Positions 1-12,000 of a stretch of DNA of 64,000 nt are shown one piece after another; the first letter of the stretch is position 1, and every line of letters begins with the position of its first letter. The translations under genes and the position numbers were made by a program. Source of the stretch: Gossypium raimondii (taxonomy: Eukaryota; Streptophyta; Magnoliopsida; Malvales; Malvaceae); contig NC_068572.1 of assembly GCF_025698545.1 (NCBI RefSeq), forward strand, positions 1,116,001 through 1,180,000. Reading direction: 5' to 3'. The notes beneath the pieces were generated by a model that made no database searches, was not told the DNA's origin, and worked only from the letters and a program-made list of their open reading frames with translations.

Positions 1-469
1 TGTCTTTTATCCGAATTTAGACCAATATTAAAAGCTAAGTAAAAATAATTATAAAATATAACTTTTCACCGTATCTCCTCAACCTATAAATAGGAGGATA
101 ATGCACTTCAGTACTCTTGAGCCCATGTGCTCTTACATTGACAACAATATCTACGTCAATTAAGCTAAAACTCAATCAACACAGTTATCAAATAAATTCC
201 CAGAAATTAGTTTCACAATCAGAAATTTTTGGGCCCGAGAATTGATCTATGAAAACTTCCACTTACAACTCACGATAATCAATGTTGTGTGTTATATTGG
301 GATTTATTTATTTATTTTTACTAATTATAAATTTATGATTTATACATTATAAAATATTATATTTATATTTTTTTTCCTAGTATAAAATTTTGGGTACTTC
401 ATTTTAAGATGGTAAAGGCTTTGCCCAAATTGATTTATACACTGTTTCACTTTTTATATTAAATTTTGG
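1..469. other. AT-rich flank with possible LTR-type core promoter
   Basis: No gene is recognised here. A clean TATA box (CTATAAATAG, 84-93) lies in an otherwise gene-free stretch and is followed by A-rich leader-like sequence to about 300. This resembles the promoter and R region of a plant LTR retrotransposon, but no second LTR or TG/CA border is visible because the window starts here. It could equally be the promoter of an unseen transcript. The rest (300-469) is AT-rich without recognisable content. Confidence 0.25.
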
Positions 470-545
470 TAAATTATACTATTAGTCACCAGATTATTAG
501 TGTGTTTCTGTTTTGGTCACCAAGCTATAAAAATTTTCAATTTTA

Positions 546-1109
546 GGCTTTTTTTAATCCCAATAATACAAAAAAATTAATAACTTAAATTGTATGTCCA
601 TGAGATTATTTACCAAATTGGGCTAAAGTGTTCTATTAGTGCCGCCAAGACTAAAATAGCCAGAGACCTAATATGTAAATTTCTCATTTTGATTGAAAAG
701 CTTTAATGGTACCGTCTGACAGCGTGGCTGCACCAAACTTTAAATATGATAAATTACTTCATAAACTTTCCTTATTTATTATTTTCTTTTATTCCTCTTC
801 AGCACCAAAAATAGAGAGGCCTCTTACCAATTAGTCCAAAAAGTATTTTTCAAAAAAAAAAATTTTGTTCAAATATTCTTTTTGTAAAATTATTTTTCGT
901 ACCCTTAAAGCTTTTCAATCAAAATGAAAACTTTACATATTAGGTCCTTGAACATTTTAAGTCATCACATTTCAGTCTGGTGGTGCCAATTTGTCAGGCG
1001 GCACCGAAAGAACACTGTAGCAAACGTACCATTTTGATAAATAATCTCATGGGCATACCATTTGAGTTATTACTTCTTATTCTTTTTGTGTTATTGGGGT
1101 AAAAAAGCC
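546..1109. repeat. Nested MITE with Mutator-like 9-bp target duplication
   Basis: This 564-bp element begins GGCTTTTTTTAATCCCAATA and ends in the near-perfect inverse (TATTGGGGTAAAAAAGCC). The arms stay complementary for about 100 bp, for example ATGAGATTAT near 600 and ATAATCTCAT near 1040. It is flanked by TCAATTTTA (537-545) and TCAATTTCA (1110-1118), an 8/9 target duplication. That length fits Mutator-like elements. It sits inside the left arm of the 470-2192 element and so inserted later. Confidence 0.65.
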
Positions 1110-1760
1110 TCAATTTCATCACTAATGTTTTAGATCGTTTCTGTTTCAGTCACCCTTCATTAAACAGTTAACGGAAATAATAACATGACCTTTTTCTCAC
1201 TAGTATAATAACATATTTAGTCTTTAATATTTACACATTCCTTAAATGATTATTATATATTATGAAAAAATATAAAATGTAAAATTCTTTTTATATATAT
1301 TGAGGAAATTGTACCCAAACTAGAAGTAAATAATATAATATTTCCTCAATATATATATTATATTATATTATATTTTCTAGCTCATTTTTTCTATAAAAAA
1401 ATCCAAAGAATCATTTAAGAAAATTGACCAAGAACCCTGATTTATCACCAAAATCTTAGCTGAAATCACAAAAAGAGACCCACAAACAAAACAAAAATAC
1501 CCATCCACAGATCAATTCAAAGCTCCAAACTCTGACCAAAATCATTAAAACTTAGCACTTTAAAAAGAACCAACATTAATAATCCATTAACCCCAAAAAT
1601 GAAAAGAAGAAGAAGGTTCTTTGGTACAAAACAAGAAATGGTTATGGCCAGGAGAAGTTGATAAATGTTTTTGATGTGCATGTTGCCCATTCTTTAGCTT
1701 CCTTATATGTTGGCTACTGTCCATTGGCTGTTGTTGTATACTGACGTATTGGAGAAGTAT

Positions 1761-1995
1761 GATGTTCCGTCATTTTTTCGTCATTTCTAAGAAGCCTACA
1801 AGAAGCAATATTGGAAGAAGAAGGTTAAACCTCCTTCCTTTTTTTTCCACAAGACCATGGGGGAGAATATCTAAGTACGATGTTCTGTCATTTTTTGTCA
1901 TTTCTAAGAAGCCTACAAGAAGTAATATTGGAAGAAGAAGAAGAAGGAGAGTTAAATTTATTAAATCATTTAAAATTAGGATCAAATTGATAGAA
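1761..1995. repeat. Direct repeat, 118-bp period, inside MITE
   Basis: Two copies, starting at 1761 and 1879, share GATGTTC(C/T)GTCATTTTTT and the following 60 bases, ending in an AAG-rich run. They produce a short repetitive open frame (1759-2016) with no recognisable domain, which I do not treat as a gene. The preceding stretch (1480-1700) looks like a leader plus a short open frame, so the MITE may have captured host sequence; I cannot identify a source. Confidence 0.55.
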
Positions 1996-2399
1996 TATGT
2001 AAGTATTGAGGACTAAATGTGTTATTATATCCGCTAGAAAAAGGTCACAACAACATTTCCATTAACCATTTAACTAAAGGGACCAAAAGAGAAATGATCT
2101 AAAATATTAATGATGAAATTGAATTTTTTATAGTTTAGTGATAAAAATAGAAACGAACTAATAGTTGGGTGACTAATTGTATAATTTAATCCTTAAAAGT
2201 TTTGGCTTAACTATGGAATTGACCCTTAAATTATATTCATTTTTCAACTTAGTACCTAAAATATTTTTCTTGTCAAAAGTAATACTTAAACCATTAATTT
2301 TGTTTCATTTTTTTCCCCACAACCAATAATTTTTGGTCAAAAGTGATATTTTTTTTTTTTGGTAAAGAAAACAAACATGAAAAGCTAATTACAAAATGA

Positions 2400-2830
2400 C
2401 TCTTTAGGCAATGCTGCCACTAGTTTGATTAGTAGAAGAAAGTGCAAACACTTCTTTTGGGATATGCGCAAATAACTTCAGCTCAAAGCTTGCATCAAAG
2501 GCCATTTTTGCTATCTAGGAGAGTGTTGTATGGTCTAAGGTTCAATGTTATTCAGAAGAAGATGAATATGTCTAACAAGGGCAAAGTTCGAACCAGTCAA
2601 GGAAGGATTCTAAATGGCATTGAATCTTCACGCCCGCATAACGCATGTCTTGAATAATGGCCAATCCGTCAAGAATATCCCACAACTCAACATAAAAAAC
2701 TGAGTAGTTGCCCAAGTGTCTATTATATCCTATAATCCACTTCTCATTTTTGTTTCTTATGACTACTCTGCTGCAGCATTTCCAGTATTGACCTGAACCG
2801 CTTCATCCATGTAAAAACTAATGTTCAACA
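2400..2830 (-). pseudogene. Decayed LINE-type RNase H (RVT_3) fragment
   Basis: On the minus strand, from about 2822 downward, the translation starts D-E-A-V-Q-V-N-T-G-N-A-A-A. After a one-base frameshift it reads through VVIRNKNEKWIIGYNR, then an ELWDILDGLAIIQDM segment. This is the pattern of the RNase H-like domain at the 3' end of plant L1-type LINE ORF2. It continues, with further frameshifts and stops, towards 2400. No reverse transcriptase or poly-A tail is nearby, so this is an isolated relic. Confidence 0.6.
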
Positions 2831-3133
2831 TTTTTTTTGAGCCGATTGAATGAATAATAATAATAAATTGTTTTAGTATGATAGTTCGATGGATTCTATG
2901 TTTGAAAAACAGCTCTTAAAGAACACTAAACTCTTAATTAAAATTAGTTAAATTCATTTATAATATAAGCTAATAACAAGGAAGGGTTGTTTGTATATAC
3001 ACCAAAAAGGGCCTCTTATTTCGCCATTTTCCATTTCAGTCAAACAAAGCTGAAAACAAGCTCTAACCCACACTGTAGTCTCTTCTTCCTTTCATCTAAC
3101 CCCCCATTTTTCTTTCCCATTTTTTCAGAAGAA

Positions 3134-5144
3134 ATGGCAAATGAAAAGAAAACCCAAACTGGGGTTTGGCCAAAAATCAAACCTTTTGTTAATGGTGGTA
3201 CCTCTGGTATGTTAGCCACATGTGTCATTCAACCCATTGATATGATCAAGGTTAGATCACACCCCAATGATGGGTTTTTGTTTTTAAGATCTGGGTTTTG
3301 CTTGGATTTCAATTTTGTTTAATGGTGATTTGTGAGTTTTGGTTTTTGGTTTGGTGTAGGTGAGGATTCAATTGGGTCAGGGATCAGCTGCTACTGTCAC
3401 CAAGACCATGCTTAGAAATGAGGGTATTGGTGCCTTCTACAAGGTTCTTTTTTTTCTTGATTTCAATTTTTTTTTTAAATCATTTGTTTGTATGATTGAT
3501 CTAATGTTGAGATCTGTTTTAGAAGCTGGATCTTTTTAATAAGGATGTTCAAAGTTCATTGATATTTTTGCACATTTTTGTGTAATTGTATTATATGGCA
3601 TTGTTTTATTGGTTTGGTTTGTCAAAAATATTGGAATTTAGTACTGTTTCATTGGATCTTCTATTAGAATTTGCTGATCAGTGGTTTAGACATGGAGTTT
3701 TTGTCGGTAAAACTACCACAGAGACCCTTGTACTAAAAGTCGGATTGTATTTTCTCAAATTAATTTTTATAAAAATTTCATCCGTTTATCCGGTTAAAAA
3801 CAACAATCACCTGATCATTTATTTGCTGATCAGCATGGAGTACACGTGACATAGGGACTAATCTGGTCATTTTTTTAGTAGAGAGGGCAAAATGCAATCT
3901 AACTTCTAACACAGAGACTTCCATGCTACTTTTGCCAGTTTTTTTGTTAGATTTTCTCAGTTGAACTAAGAAGATATTCGTTATGTTACTTAGACTTGGG
4001 TGTTAATGTTGAGTATCGGTGTATATGTACATTTTTTTTTATGTTTTCCCTAATATATGTATATCTAACTCAGACCAACATAGGATATTTCTGTTGCTCG
4101 ACGAGCCTATCTCACCTGTATTATTTTTGTGTAGGGGCTATCAGCTGGATTGCTCCGGCAAGCTACATACACTACTGCCCGACTCGGATCATTCAAGTGA
4201 GTCTCTATGCATAGGATAGAATTTTTGTTGTTGTTGCCGTTGCTCTGAGACTTCAATTTGCTTGTGACATTAAACTCGAATTATTTACGTCGATTCCGAT
4301 TTAGCTTTTGATTGCATTTCGATTGTTTTTTTTCAGAATGTTGACAACCAAAGCAATCGAAGCCAACGATGGGAAACCCCTACCTCTATATCAGAAAGCA
4401 TTATGTGGTCTTACTGCCGGTGCTATTGGAGCCTGTTTCGGCAGCCCGGCCGATTTAGCACTTATCCGTATGCAAGCTGATGCTACTCTGCCTGCTGCTC
4501 AGCGCCGGAACTACTCAAACGCATTCCATGCACTCTATCGTATCGTTGGGGATGAAGGGGTTCTCGCACTTTGGAAAGGTGCTGGTCCGACCGTAGTCCG
4601 AGCCATGGCATTGAACATGGGAATGCTTGCCTCTTATGACCAAAGTGTAGAGTTTTTCAAGGATTCCCTTGGCTTAGGTGAAGCTGCAACAGTCATAGGT
4701 AGTCTCTAAACTCTTTCTCGGTTTTGTTATCGGTGAATGAGGATGTAACCTTCGATGATTCTTTTTTTTTTTTCTCTGTCTTAGGTGCAAGTGCGGTTTC
4801 AGGTTTCTTTGCTTCAGCTTGTAGTTTACCATTTGATTATGTGAAAACACAAATCCAGAAAATGCAACCCGATGCCGAGGGGAAATATCCATACAACGGT
4901 TCTCTAGACTGCGCTATGAAAACCCTCAAGTCCGGCGGACCTTTGAAATTTTACACCGGATTCCCTGTATATTGTGTTAGAATTGCTCCTCACGTCATGG
5001 TACATATGTTATATACTTGTTTTCAAAAGCTCCGGTTCGGAATTATCCCCGATGACACTAAATCCAGAATGTTTTCTCTTTATGCAGATGACTTGGATTT
5101 TCCTCAACCAGATTCAGAAAGCACAGAAAAATATGGGGTTGTAG
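3134..5144 (+). CDS. DTC: Mitochondrial dicarboxylate/tricarboxylate carrier
   Basis: Six exons: 3134-3250, 3360-3443, 4135-4196, 4337-4698, 4785-4999 and 5088-5144. All introns are GT-AG and the phases agree, giving 298 aa, the size I recall for the plant DTC family. The protein is an inner-membrane antiporter that exchanges 2-oxoglutarate, malate and citrate-type acids between matrix and cytosol. Three carrier repeats each show the P-x-[DE]-x-x-[KR]-like signature: QPIDMIKVRIQ, SPADLALIRMQ and LPFDYVKTQIQ. The start has M-A-N-E-K-K-T upstream of the first helix, as in the family. The last exon is only 19 codons (M-T-W-I-F-L-N-Q-I-Q-K-A-Q) and is easily missed: reading through its intron gives a false longer C-terminus. 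Intron 2 (about 690 bp) holds a MITE. No lesions are visible and the gene is probably functional. Confidence 0.95.
3705..3936. repeat. MITE in DTC intron 2 (GGTAAAAGTACC family)
   Basis: This 232-bp inverted-repeat element starts CGGTAAAACTACC and ends GCTACTTTTGCC. Inside the right end is AGAGGGCAAAATGCAATC, shared with family members at 20358, 34182 and 50963. Flanks AGTTTTTGT (3696-3704) and AGTTTTTTT (3937-3945) are an 8/9 target duplication, again Mutator-like. It is intronic and leaves the splice sites intact. Confidence 0.65.
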
Positions 5145-7147
5145 ATATCTCAACAATGGGGGACCAATGCATCAAATAAAAGTTGGATTTTTTTCGGGTT
5201 TCGGCAATTTCATACACCCTCAAAAGTTTCTTCTTTTATTTTCTTCAAAGTTCATATTTTTTTTAGTGAAATAAATGAAGCAGGCATTTGGGATAATTCT
5301 TTTTTCATTTCATAATCAAATTCAATGATTTAAACAAATATTAAGTTGTTGGGTTAAATTATTTGCCTAATTTGCTGATTTGGTCCAAATAATTAGATAA
5401 ACTTGGATTTATTTTATTTAAAAATTTTATAATTAATTTTAATTAAAAATATATAAATTTTTTACACAAATTGCTTAAAACTACTCTTAGACCTTTTAAT
5501 AAGAAAATAAATGCATGAACCCACATCATTCTGCATAGGCAACATTGAACTAAGATTCAACCAGACAAAAAAAAGGCTTTTAGACATTGGGTAATTTTTT
5601 TCATTTTACGAATATGTTTTAAGTGGTTATGTGGTAATAAATATAAAATTTTACTTTTGGCCTTCGAAGTTTTACAAAATTTTAATTTAGTAAGGTAAAA
5701 TAAACTTAAAATGATAAAGATATAAGTTATTAAAATTTTCCATTTACATTTTAGCTCTCATACAAATATACAATTTAATTTTGCCCCAAAAAGAAATTCT
5801 GACTTCACGACATCATATTCTTAGCTTGCAAAAAGTTTTTTTATTGATTTCTCAATCTGTTTATTTTATACAATTTTTTACAAACTCAGTTTTCTTTTTT
5901 TATTCTTTTTTCTTTTCTAAGTTTGTAATTTTTTTTCTCATTGTTATACCGTTGTATATGGTACAACACATGGCATGACATAAGACAACTTTAGACGACT
6001 TTTCGCTGGAAGCAGTTTGCATACAACTCTACGTTAGGGATTGTCCGTGGCGACCATTCACATAAGACAATCCACATATAATCTCTTGTGCATTCTGTCT
6101 AAACTAGCTTAGAAATACCATTGTGCACCCTCCGCCGAGACCACATGCTACCCACCCTTAATGAGGACCATTGAGACGTAACAACTTCGTACTGCTTTAA
6201 AGAAAAGAAGGTTATAGTACATTATATGACAACAATTAATCTATAACTATCATGTCACTTGACCGACTACACGATCATACAAATACTCTGTACTGTCGAT
6301 TACATGGCCTTATAAAACAACGATAATCCCCTTAAATATGTGCATGGGAAAGCAAGGATCAACTTCTTTTTCCCCCTGAAAACCCTAGATAACAATCTTA
6401 GCTCCGACTCTCCGCCTATAACATTTTTTTTATATTTTTTCTCACATGTAACATATTTTTATATTATTTTCATAATTTTTTTTTTACAAAATTGAGTCAA
6501 GTCCACAAGAACAGGAGAATATACCTGCCTTATATTGAAACATTCAAACTAAACCCCAATTTTTATTAAAAATTAATTTACAATATTTTAGTTTTTTAAT
6601 ATCTATAATAAAATTAACCCCAAGTAAATTATATTGTTTGAACAGGTTCAACCCCTTGTTCTTTTTAATTTTTTTATAAAAATTACTGCATTTGCACACT
6701 AATTTGGAATTATAATATATATTTTATATTATAAAATAAAAACTAATAAAATATAAACCTAATTTAATTTTTTAATTTATAAATTAAAAACTGAACTAAC
6801 CACATATATTTAATTATTATTAAACTGAAATCAAATCGATCCATTCTATGAAAATTAAACCGAACCAAATACTAAAGTTCGAGTCTTTTTTTTGTTAATC
6901 AATTTTAGCTAAATAGAGGTTTTAATTTTTTTAACGTTATAATTAAAAATAGAAAATATAGTGAACGAAAAAAAGCAAAATTTGAGGTCCTTAAAATGGA
7001 AATTGAGGAAATTGATTATATAAATAGACATAGCCATGAACTTAAGAAAATTTGTATAGATCCCCCTCAAAATAAAAACCCAATTATTCATCCTAATTTT
7101 TTTATAAAAAATAAAAAATAAAACAAAAATACAACAGGGAACAAGCA
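5145..7147. other. AT-rich intergenic region, DTC 3' end to SKS-like gene
   Basis: The first 150-200 bp are presumably the DTC 3' UTR; an AATAAA-like ATAAATGAAG lies near 5270. The rest is AT-rich with poly-T runs (for example 5890-5940 and 6420-6480). The 6000-6420 part is less AT-rich but shows no coding pattern I recognise. A CTATGAAAATTAAACC-type AT-rich stretch precedes the next gene; no convincing TATA box was picked. Confidence 0.5.
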
Positions 7148-7459
7148 ATGGCTGTATTGATGTTAACCTTGTTCTTATGTCTCATGACAGGTTCGGTTTT
7201 TGTGGTCGAAGGCGGCGATCCGACTATATTTTTCACTTGGAATGTCACTTATGATACCATTTCTCCTCTGGGTGTTCCTCAACAAGGTATTCTTATTAAC
7301 GGCGAATTTTCTGGACCTAACATCAACTCAACCACCAATAACAATGTTGTCGTCAATGTCTTCAACAACCTCGACGAACCCTTCCTCATCACTTGGTAAA
7401 CAAACAAACAAAAAAACCCAAAATTAAATTATAAAATTAGGTTCAGAAATTAGAAGTGT

Positions 7460-8050
7460 TCATGGCTGAGTCAAGCTAAGTTCAAGCTTAAAAGTGATAT
7501 TAACGCACTTTATACTTGCCTAATCCGACCTAAAATATGGGTTTAAACATTTATCCAAACTACCCATATTTGTAATTGGCTAACCCAAACTTATTTTAAA
7601 CCCACTGATATTTTTTTTAAATATCATATTTATATTATTTTATTTTAATAATTTAATATTTATTTATTAAAATTATATATTTGTAATTATTTTTAATGTT
7701 GACATTTTAGTAGTATTATATATTACTATAGATTATATAATATACAATTATATTATATAATATACAACATTACAAACTTTAGAAAAAAACTGATTGAGTC
7801 GGGCCAAGCTCATAAGGGTGAAGCCAAAAAATTTTTAAGAGGAACCGAGATTAAGATATATATATATTTTAGAACTAAAACGTAATTTTACCCTTGTATT
7901 GGTTAGTTTTCAAAATGACTAAACTGAAATTCTAGTATTTTTGGGGGAACCAAACTATGATTTTATCATATATTAACTTAAGATTTTATAAATTTTGAGG
8001 GATTAAAGCTGAAAATTTCCATTCTAGGGTCTACCCCTCTCTTCATCCCT
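7460..8050. repeat. Repeat-derived sequence in SKS-like intron 1
   Basis: The intron contains a TGTTCATGG...-type stretch (7461-7620) resembling that at 25030-25200 (shared AACCCAA and poly-A/T spacing). A further segment (about 7810-8050) reads like the GGGTGAAGCC...CTACCCCTC repeat seen better preserved at 41550 and 58956. Neither has clear borders here. Confidence 0.35.
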
Positions 8051-8293
8051 ACGGGCTCGGACTTGAATATCCTTTATGGACAGCGGGACTATTTTTTGCC
8101 AAATGTCGGTATAATATTTTTGTTCAAACCCTCCAATTTTCTAAAAGGATTAAAAGTGCAATTTTATTATTTTTGTTGCAGGAATGGGATACAACAAAGG
8201 AAAAATCCATGGCAAGATGGAACAGGACTACTTGTCCAATTCTCCCAGGAAAAAATTACACATATCATTTCCAAGTAAAAGATCAAATAGGTT

Positions 8294-8649
8294 TACCACT
8301 AATTTTTAGCCCTTTTTGGGTACAAATTCATGATGTCCCAATAGGTTTATTTACTGAAAGCCTAGCAACACAGCTGGTCAATTTTATTGGAGTTTTCATG
8401 GAGTACGATGTATCTAAGTTGGGAAAGGAGACTCATAATTTTATGAGAATAAGAGTGCAGATTGATATTAGGAAACCTTTGAAAAGAAAGAAACAGATTA
8501 TGTTTGGTGGGATATGCTCATATGTTAAATTTAAGTATGAGCGTCTATCGCTGTTTTGTTTTTTCTGTGGACGTTTAGGTCATAATGACTCTTTCTGTGA
8601 AGAGAGAATGAGGGTGGAGGGAGATTCTTTGAAATGGGATGGGATTTAA
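8294..8649 (+). pseudogene. LINE ORF1 fragment (DUF4283 / CCHC-type knuckle)
   Basis: The open frame begins inside the element, so the N-terminus is missing. It shows FWVQIHDVPIGLFTE, typical of the domain preceding the knuckle in plant LINE ORF1, then CFFCGRLGHNDSFC, a C-x2-C-x4-H-x4-C zinc knuckle for nucleic-acid binding. It stops at 8649, and the rest of ORF1 (to about 9010) is in shifted frames. In the intact family ORF1 is an RNA-binding chaperone. Confidence 0.75.
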
Positions 8650-9017
8650 CATTACGGGCATCATCTCGAAGAGCTCTATCAATGAATAGCATTTGGCTGC
8701 GAGGAGGGGGAAGGGAAACTTGGAGAAGGCTGGATGGAGAGTAGGTTTGACGGGTTAAACGAGCAGAATGAGGCTTCAAAAGGAAAGAGGGGCAAAGCTA
8801 TTGATCCAATATTAGGGATTAGCCTTGAGGGGAGGGCAACACATGAAGAACAACAGAGAAATAAAATCTGGTCTTACCAGATGCAAATGGCTATGGAGCA
8901 TGATTTGGAAGATGAAACTTTAATAGGGGAGGAAGGAAAAAAGAGAAATAGAGGGGAGATGGAAGGCGTACATTCTCTAATATCGGCGGCTGCCAAAAGG
9001 CATGCCGACCGGGCACA

Positions 9018-12000
9018 ATGAAAATCTTAAGCTGGAACGTCCGTGGTTTGGGGAGACAACGGACGGTTAGAAGACTTCGGCATTTGCTGAAAATTAATAA
9101 TCCCCAAATAGTCTTCTTTATGGAGACTAAAATTAATAAGAAACAAATGGAAATTACTCGCAGGAGGTGTGGTTTCGCAAATGGAATCGAAGTGGAATCT
9201 GAAGGTACGAGAGGAGGGTTGTGCTTAGCTTGGCGAACTGACATTGAAGTTATGCTTCGTAGTTACTCTAAAAGACATATTGATGTGATCGTTGAAGATA
9301 AGGAAAAAGGAATTAATTGGAGATTTACAGGATTTTATGGTTCCCCATACATACAGGATAGGAATGATTCGTGGGAGGTTTTGAAAAGTTTAGCTAATGA
9401 TAGAGAAACCCCTTGGTTGGTTTGTGGAGATTTCAATGAAATTATGTATGGATTTGAAAAAAAGGAGGGTTACCTAGGGATGAAAGAAGGATGGAAATTT
9501 TTAGGAAAACATTAGAGGAATGCCGATTGAATGATGTGGGTTTTGGGGGCAGGCGTTTTACTTGGGAGAGAGGCAACTTACCAGAGACGAACATCCAAGA
9601 ACGTTTGGACAGAGGAGTAGCTAACAGAAATTGGATTGTTATGTTTCCAGAAATTAAAGTTCAACATCTTGCTCATTCATTTTCAGACCATTGTCCTCTT
9701 CTTATTAATACCAGGAGATTTGCAGAACGAGTAAGGGATAACAATTTCAGATTTGAAGCATGGTGGCTGTTGGAAGAATCTTTCATGGAAGAAGTCAAAA
9801 AACTATGGGAGAATTCGTCAGAGGAAATATTAAAGAGGCTGGATAATTTAAAGAAAGGATTGCAGATTTGGGCTGGGCAGTTAAAAAAAATAGGCAGAAG
9901 AGAAAACAGATGCTTACGAAGAAACTTGGCGAGTTAATAAGCAACCGAAATGAAGAGACCTTAATGAATTGATTGATACAAAATAAACTTGAATTTTGAG
10001 ATTGAGAAGGACGATTGCTATTGGGGAATGAGAGCTAGAATTAATCGGTTGAAATTAGGGACAAAATATCGCTTTCTTTCATAGCCAAGCTTCACAACGG
10101 AGAAAAAAGAATCTCATTCATAAGCTGAAAGATGAAGAGGGTAGAGAAATGGAGCTCATTCAAGACATTGAGGGTGTGGCTAAGTCTTATTTTCAGAATT
10201 TATTTTCGGCAAGAGAGAATGGGAATTATGATCATATTCTACCAGGGATAGAACGCTGCATTCATGCGGATGACAACCGAAAACTTACAGAACCATATTC
10301 CAAAGAGGAAATTAGAGAAGCTGTTTTTGAAATGGGACCTACAAAAGCACCAGGGGAGGATGGATTTCCAGCATTATTCTATCAGAAGTATTGGCAGATT
10401 GTTGGGGATGACGTCCTATCTTTTTGTCTACAAATTTTAAACGGAAATATGAAGGTTAGTCCAATAAATTCCACAAATATAGTGCTTATTCCCAAAGTCA
10501 GCAATCCATCAACTATGATGCAATTTAGACCAATTAGTCTATGCAATGTACTTTACAAAATTATTGCAAAGGTACTTGCAAACAGATTTCGAAGTGTTAT
10601 TGGCAAATGTATTGATGAAGCGCAAAGTGCTTTTGTGCCAGGCAGGTTAATATCAGATAATGTATTACTCACTTACGAAATATTGCACAAGTTAAAGCAA
10701 AAGAGAACGGGGAAAAAAGGATTTATGGCCGTTAAACTCGATATGAGTAAAGCTTATGACAGGGTAGAATGGAAACTTATAGAGGAGGTCATGAAAAAGA
10801 TGGGGTTTGATTTTAGTTGGGTAAATGCCATTATGAAATGTGTGTCATCCGTTGCTTATTCAGTTGTCATAAATGGGTACAGAGGAGATAAATTTGTACC
10901 AACCAGAGGACTTAGACAAGGGTACCCATTAAGCCCGTTTTTATTCCTGATATGTGGTGAAGGTTTATCAAGCTTGCTGAGGTTAGCAATGAAGAGAGAT
11001 CGTCTCAAAGGAGTACGGGTGAGTAGATACGGTCCACAGGTATCTCATCTTTTATTTCTTGATGATTTGCATCTTTGTTTGGAGAGGCAACTAGCAGGGT
11101 GCAAACATCATAAAGGATATTTTGTGTGAATTCAAAGTTTGCTCGGGACAATGTGTAAATTTTGATAAATCAACGGTATTCTTTAGTAAAAACACGTTGG
11201 AGGAGGATAGGAGACAAGTGGTTGATGTGTTGGGGTACGAGGACTAGTGAACCCGAACGATATCTAGGGCTACCGAATATGGTGGGGCGAAAGAAAAAGA
11301 AGCTTTTCGAGTTTAAAGGATCGAATCAAAAACGTATTGATAATCGGAGCAATGATTTTTATCACAAGGAGGAAAGAAATTTTATAAAGGCCATTTTGTA
11401 AGTCGTTCGACTTATTCTATGGCATGTTTCTTACTGCCGAGAGCTCTTTGTGATGAAATGGAGAGTATTATAGCAAGATTCTGGTGGCAAAAAGGAGGGG
11501 GCAAAAGGGGAATTCATTTGTGCACTTGGAAAAACCTTTGTTCGTTAAAAGAAAATGGTGGTCTAGGCTTTCGAGATCTTAGTCAATTTAATATTGCGTT
11601 ATTAGCTAAACAAGGTTGGCGTCTCATTAATTTCCCAAATTCTTTATTAGTCAGAGTTTTGAAGGCTAAATATTTTCCACAGTCCAGTTTTTTAAACGCA
11701 GAGTTGGGGAATTTACCTTCATTTACCTGGAAGAGCATCTGGGCGGCAAAAGGACTTCTCCAAAGAGGATTGGGTTGGAGAGTTGGTAAAGGGAGTAGCA
11801 TTTCTATCTGGGAAGACAACTGGATTCAGGGGATTGACAAGGTGGCTGAGCTTAATAGCACAAACAGAAGAGAATTACAGTTAGTTTCAGACCTCATTGA
11901 CAATTCAAGTAGAAAATGGAAGTCAGACTTAATTAAAAGTACCTTTCAAGAAGATACTGCTCGGAAGATTCTACAAATTCCTCTGGCAGAGACCGAACAT

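Larger units (their letters stand above)
470..2192. repeat. Fold-back MITE, interrupted by a second MITE
   Basis: The left end (470-536, AATTATACTATTAGTCACC onward) matches the reverse complement of the right end (about 2125-2192) over roughly 70 bp. The inverted repeat then continues inside, 1110-1235 pairing with about 1990-2130. The left arm is split at 546-1109 by another inverted-repeat element. The interior (1240-1990) is AT-rich, with an (AAG)-rich stretch and a 118-bp direct repeat, and has no transposase. The element is therefore non-autonomous. A related element lies at 62612-63315. Confidence 0.7.

Noticed and set aside
4724..5179. 151-codon open frame extending the carrier past 5144
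   Set aside because: It reads through two splice sites. With the intron 5000-5087 removed, the C-terminus becomes the family-typical M-T-W-I-F-L-N-Q-I-Q-K-A-Q and ends at 5144.
8891..9244. 117-codon minus-strand frame
   Set aside because: Antisense of the LINE ORF1/ORF2 junction; no support.
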